Positions 24,576 through 28,010 of a stretch of 28,010 bases of DNA are shown piece by piece (position 1 is the first letter of the stretch; each line of letters starts with the position of its first letter). Source of the stretch: Klebsiella pneumoniae (GTDB lineage Bacteria > Pseudomonadota > Gammaproteobacteria > Pseudomonadales > Pseudohongiellaceae); NCBI GenBank assembly GCA_945869725.1, contig CAMBPO010000034.1:1-28010 (forward strand). Direction: 5' to 3'. The position numbers and the translations under genes are program-made. Below the pieces are notes generated by a model, which saw only the letters and a list, made by a program, of their open reading frames with translations, was not told where the DNA came from and made no database searches.

Positions 24576-24613
24576 GGTGCCTCCTTCCGTAACCTGCGGG
24601 CGGAGGCCACTGT
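24576..24613 (+). terminator. Weak hairpin after paralogue B
   Basis: GTGCCTCC (24576-24583) can pair with GGAGGCCAC (about 24602-24610) with one bulged base, around a loop of about 18 nt. There is no T-run. It sits between the paralogue B stop and the peptide transporter start and may be a weak terminator or chance. Confidence 0.25.
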
Positions 24614-24642
24614 CATAACGCCCTCACCCGCGCAGGTCTGCC

Positions 24643-26370
24643 ATGACACAAACTGATACCAACACCCTCTTTGGACATCCCCGCGGCCTGGTAATACTGT
24701 TCCTGACAGAAATGTGGGAACGCTTCTCCTACTACGGTATGCGTGGGCTGTTGATTCTGTACCTTACCCAACACTTCCTGTTCTCTGATGAACGCTCGAC
24801 GGTGTTGTACGGAGCGTACACCGCGCTGGTGTATGTGATGACCATTATCGGCGGCGTGCTTGCCGACCGTTATCTGGGTTCGCGCAAAGCGGTGACCTTT
24901 GGCGCCATCCTGCTGGTGCTGGGGCATCTGGGCATGGCCTTTGAAGGCAGCGGCTCACGCCAGATCATGAGTTTTAATGGTGCTGAGTATCAATTGACGC
25001 TGGACGGGCGCGGCGGGGATGCCAACCAGATCGTGATTGCACTGGACCAGCCAGGACAACCTTCGTCACGTATCAGTTTTAACGACGGTGGGTCTGCCAT
25101 GTTGGTGGCGGAACCTGCAGCGCTGGGGCTACCTGCCGCCATCAATGTCTCCGAGTACACGCTGCGCACCGAAACCCAGTCGCTGTATCTGAATATCCTT
25201 TATCTGTCACTGGCGCTGATCATCACCGGGGTCGGTTTCCTGAAAGCCAATATCTCCACCATGGTGGGCGATCTTTACGGTTTCGGGGATACCCGCCGCG
25301 ACTCGGGATTTACCATTTTTTATATGGGCATCAATCTGGGGTCGTTCCTGGCATCGATTTTTTGTGGCTACCTGGGCATTGTCTATGGCTGGAAATACGG
25401 TTTTGGTCTGGCCGGCATTGGCATGCTTGCGGGCCTGGTGATTTTCCTGCGCTATCAGAGCTGGCTGGAAGGTCGCGGTGAACCGCCAGATCCGCTCAAG
25501 CTGCGGGAAAAAGTGCTAGGTTCGCTGACGGTGGAAAACCTGTGTTATCTCACCGGACTGGGCATTATCGCAGTGTCCATGCTGCTGGTGATGAACGCAC
25601 ATCTGGTGCATCAGGGTTATGTGGGCATGCTGGGCGTCATCATTCTGGTGGTGCTGCTGGGCTATACGTTTATTGCCCTGCACGGCGTTGAGCGCAATCG
25701 TATGCTGGCCGCGCTTTACTTTATTCTGGCGCAGATTCCGTTCTGGGCCTTGTTTGAGCAAGGTGGGTCGTCGCTGAATCTGTTTACGGACCGGCTGGTG
25801 GATCGCAGCTTGTTCGGTTTTTCCGTGCCGGCTCCGGTGTTTCAGTCGTTAAATGCCGCCTTTATTGTGATATTTGCGCCGTTGCTGGCTTGGTGCTGGG
25901 TCATTCTTGCGCGCCGTGGTTTGAATCCATCAACACCCGTGAAATTTGCGCTGGGTGTATTTATGGCTGGCCTGGGTTTTCTGGCGCTGGTCGGCGGCAT
26001 GAAGGTGTCCGGAGCGGCAGGCATGACCGCGGTGTATTTTATTTTCCTTATCTACTGGATACACACCATCGGTGAGTTGATGCTGTCACCGGTGGGTCTG
26101 TCTGCTGTGACCAAACTTGCCCCGGCGCGCGCTGTCGGCATGACCATGGGCGCGTGGTTCCTGTACAGCGGTCTGTCCAACTATCTTGCCGGCATCATCG
26201 CCGCTGGCACGGGTGCGGATACCATTGGTGGTCAACTGACGGATACAGCGGCCGCTAAAGCTACGTATATTGAGGTTTACACCAATGTTGGTTATGTCGC
26301 CATGTCCATTGCGCTGGTGATGTTGTTAGTCTCCCCGGTCATCAAACGCTTGATGCAGGACGCTGACTGA
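24643..26370 (+). CDS. Proton-dependent oligopeptide transporter (POT/PTR family)
   Basis: This 575-residue inner-membrane protein imports di- and tripeptides with protons. TM1 carries FLTEMWERFSYYGMRGLLIL, holding the POT ExxER motif (E23, E26, R27) used in proton coupling, and the TM4-5 region has GFLKANISTMVGDLY and SGFTIFYMGINLGSF. The C-terminal half includes FWALFEQGGSSLNLF, also typical. Between about residues 101 and 181 lies an unusually long non-membrane insertion placed on the periplasmic side, which also occurs in relatives I know from gammaproteobacteria. The ATG is weakly preceded by purines. The M3 peptidase gene follows at 36 nt, consistent with a joint role in peptide use. 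Confidence 0.9.
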   Translation: MTQTDTNTLFGHPRGLVILFLTEMWERFSYYGMRGLLILYLTQHFLFSDERSTVLYGAYTALVYVMTIIGGVLADRYLGSRKAVTFGAILLVLGHLGMAFEGSGSRQIMSFNGAEYQLTLDGRGGDANQIVIALDQPGQPSSRISFNDGGSAMLVAEPAALGLPAAINVSEYTLRTETQSLYLNILYLSLALIITGVGFLKANISTMVGDLYGFGDTRRDSGFTIFYMGINLGSFLASIFCGYLGIVYGWKYGFGLAGIGMLAGLVIFLRYQSWLEGRGEPPDPLKLREKVLGSLTVENLCYLTGLGIIAVSMLLVMNAHLVHQGYVGMLGVIILVVLLGYTFIALHGVERNRMLAALYFILAQIPFWALFEQGGSSLNLFTDRLVDRSLFGFSVPAPVFQSLNAAFIVIFAPLLAWCWVILARRGLNPSTPVKFALGVFMAGLGFLALVGGMKVSGAAGMTAVYFIFLIYWIHTIGELMLSPVGLSAVTKLAPARAVGMTMGAWFLYSGLSNYLAGIIAAGTGADTIGGQLTDTAAAKATYIEVYTNVGYVAMSIALVMLLVSPVIKRLMQDAD

Positions 26371-26406
26371 TCATTTCAAGCATGAGTTAATTATCAGGAG
26401 TCAGAT

Positions 26407-28010
26407 GTGAAATATAAAATTCTTATCCCCGTATTGGGGCTTTCTGCCGTGCTGAGTGCCTGTTCACAAGAATCTCCCAGCCCTGCCGGAACCATTGATG
26501 ATGCCGGGCAGGCCGCACCGGCAGCCCTTCAGGATACGCTTTCCGCAGAACATAACGCCCCTTCAGCAGAACCGGACACTATGAGTAATCCACTGTTTGC
26601 ACAAAGCACATTGCCCTTTGGTTTGCCTGCATTTGATCTGATCCGTGATGAACACTTTGCACCGGCGCTGCAACGCGGTATGGAGCTGGAAATGGCTGAA
26701 GTCAACGCCATTATCAGCACAACTGAAACTGCAAATTTTGAGAACACCATCATTGCACTGGAGCGCACCGGCGCAGATCTACAGCGTGTACAACGCGTAT
26801 TCAGCAATATCACCGGCACCCACACCAACCCGACACTGCAGGCCGTTCAGCGCGAATTTTCCCCGCTGCTGGCCGCCCACGGCGATGCGATCAGCTTGAA
26901 TGCTGACCTGTTTGAACGCATCAATCATGTCTACCAACAGCGCAGCGAGCTCGGACTGGACCCTGAATCACTGCGTCTGCTCGAGCGCTACCACACCAAC
27001 TTTGTGCGCGCGGGGGCCTTGCTGACGGCCCCGGAAAAGGACCGTCTGCGCGAAATCAACGGCGAACTGGCGCGCATGGGCACCCTGTTTAATCAACATG
27101 TGTTGGCTGAAGTGAATGACTCGGCCGTGCTGGTTGACACCGCCGAAGAACTGGCCGGCTTGACAGATGCGCAGATACAGGCGGCTGCAAACAGCGCCAG
27201 CGCAAACGGCCAGGAAGGTAAATATCTGCTGGCGCTGTTGAACACCAGCGGGCAGCCCATCCTCAGCTCTCTGGAAAATCGCGCCTTGCGCGAGCGTATT
27301 CACAACATCTCTCTGGCGCGTGGCACCCGTAGCAATGACTATGACACTCGCGCATTGGTAGCCGACACCGCACGCCTGCGCGCTGAACGTGCACAGTTGC
27401 TGGGTTACGATACGCATGCAGATTTCAGTCTTGAACTGACCACTGCGGGCAGTAAAGACGCTGTGAATACCATGCTGGCAGACATCGCCCCAGTCGCCGT
27501 CGCCAATGCACAGCGTGAAGCCGCTGATATTCAGCAGTTGATCAACAATACTGAAACTGAACCCTTTGAAATGGCGGCCTGGGACTGGTCGTTTTATGCC
27601 GAAAAGGTGCGGCGTGAGCGTTATGCCTTTGATGACGCGGAAGTGCGCCCGTATTTTGAACTTAATAATGTGTTGACCAAGGGTGTGTTCTACGCGGCCA
27701 ACCAGATTTTTGGCATCAGTTTTACAGCACGACCCGACTTGCCGCTGTACCACCCTGATGTACAGATCTGGGAAGCCACCGATGCCGATGGCACAGCGCT
27801 GGGCCTGGTCATCACTGACTTTTACGCGCGTCCGAGCAAACGTGGCGGCGCCTGGGCGAGCAACTATGCGTTGCCAAGTGGTTTACTCGGCGGAGCCCCT
27901 CTGATCGCCATGCACCAGAACGTCAGCAAACCCGCTGACGGCGAACCAACGTTGATCAGCTTCACCGAAGCAACCACCATGTTTCATGAATTCGGCCATG
28001 TTCTGCACGG
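26407..28010 (+). CDS. dcp: M3 family peptidyl-dipeptidase, lipoprotein, 3' end outside window
   Basis: The frame starts at GTG 26407, with AGGAG at 26396-26400, and stays open to the window end: 534 codons are visible of an expected 700 or so. The N-terminus is a lipoprotein signal, ILIPVLGLSAVLSAC (C19), and a Ser/Ala/Pro-rich linker, so it is likely periplasmic. M3 features include NPLFAQSTLPFGLPAFDLIR, AELLGYDTHADFSLE-like sequence (QLLGYDTHADFS) and the zinc motif HEFGH (H527, E528, H531) in MFHEFGHVLHG at the very end. Dcp removes C-terminal dipeptides. Those would be substrates for the POT transporter gene just upstream. Oligopeptidase A-type M3 members are a less likely alternative, because the protein is exported. 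The third zinc ligand lies beyond the window. Confidence 0.9.
   Translation, partial: MKYKILIPVLGLSAVLSACSQESPSPAGTIDDAGQAAPAALQDTLSAEHNAPSAEPDTMSNPLFAQSTLPFGLPAFDLIRDEHFAPALQRGMELEMAEVNAIISTTETANFENTIIALERTGADLQRVQRVFSNITGTHTNPTLQAVQREFSPLLAAHGDAISLNADLFERINHVYQQRSELGLDPESLRLLERYHTNFVRAGALLTAPEKDRLREINGELARMGTLFNQHVLAEVNDSAVLVDTAEELAGLTDAQIQAAANSASANGQEGKYLLALLNTSGQPILSSLENRALRERIHNISLARGTRSNDYDTRALVADTARLRAERAQLLGYDTHADFSLELTTAGSKDAVNTMLADIAPVAVANAQREAADIQQLINNTETEPFEMAAWDWSFYAEKVRRERYAFDDAEVRPYFELNNVLTKGVFYAANQIFGISFTARPDLPLYHPDVQIWEATDADGTALGLVITDFYARPSKRGGAWASNYALPSGLLGGAPLIAMHQNVSKPADGEPTLISFTEATTMFHEFGHVLH

Noticed and set aside
26968..27753. 261-codon minus-strand open frame
   Set aside because: It lies wholly inside the M3 peptidase gene, which has clear family motifs in the other strand.
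1..28010. CRISPR array, tRNA, rRNA or riboswitch
   Set aside because: No regularly spaced repeats, no cloverleaf-like or rRNA sequence, and no recognisable lysine or manganese riboswitch upstream of the relevant genes.

Overview
The window looks like chromosome from an aerobic, heterotrophic gammaproteobacterium of the marine or oligotrophic kind. This is inferred from moderately high GC, SerB with N-terminal ACT domains, secreted peptidases, POT and MFS transporters, a GMC/gluconate-dehydrogenase-3 pair, a quinoprotein-like propeller protein and two copies of an uncharacterised secreted protein family. No rRNA, tRNA, CRISPR array, prophage or intact transposase gene was seen, so a genus cannot be fixed.

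Layout. Positions 1-1150 hold the 3' part of a zinc-metallopeptidase gene, then a decayed stretch: a HipB-like HTH remnant, about 108 bp with IS-end-like termini, and a truncated DUF1428 gene. Positions 1456-3710 are a two-gene operon with a Tat-signal subunit and a GMC flavoprotein. Positions 3711-5245 are an AT-richer accessory island. It holds gene debris, a candidate class II microcin with a double-glycine leader and its own promoter, a small membrane protein that could be its immunity protein, and a collapsed brnT-brnA toxin-antitoxin module. Positions 5217-12568 hold a DUF885 peptidase on the minus strand, then on the plus strand a secreted two-cysteine protein, a PQQ-dehydrogenase-like propeller, an ALDH7 (aminoadipate-semialdehyde dehydrogenase) and a saccharopine/lysine dehydrogenase-like enzyme. 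Positions 12589-20598 hold an M1 aminopeptidase lipoprotein, a divergent Nramp-like transporter, an M10 matrixin-like protease and a YtcJ-type amidohydrolase lipoprotein, with a structured palindromic element between the last two. Positions 20849-28010 hold an MFS transporter, serB, the second two-cysteine protein, a POT peptide transporter and the start of a periplasmic M3 dipeptidyl carboxypeptidase.

How the genes fit together. Five zinc-dependent or predicted zinc-dependent peptidases and a proton-coupled peptide importer suggest a peptide-scavenging life. The ALDH7 and lysine-dehydrogenase-like pair can take lysine to 2-aminoadipate, and a sequence matching the NtrC binding consensus lies just upstream of it. 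The most interesting region is the accessory island: an apparently intact microcin-immunity cassette with no transporter gene in the window, next to a toxin-antitoxin locus caught in decay.
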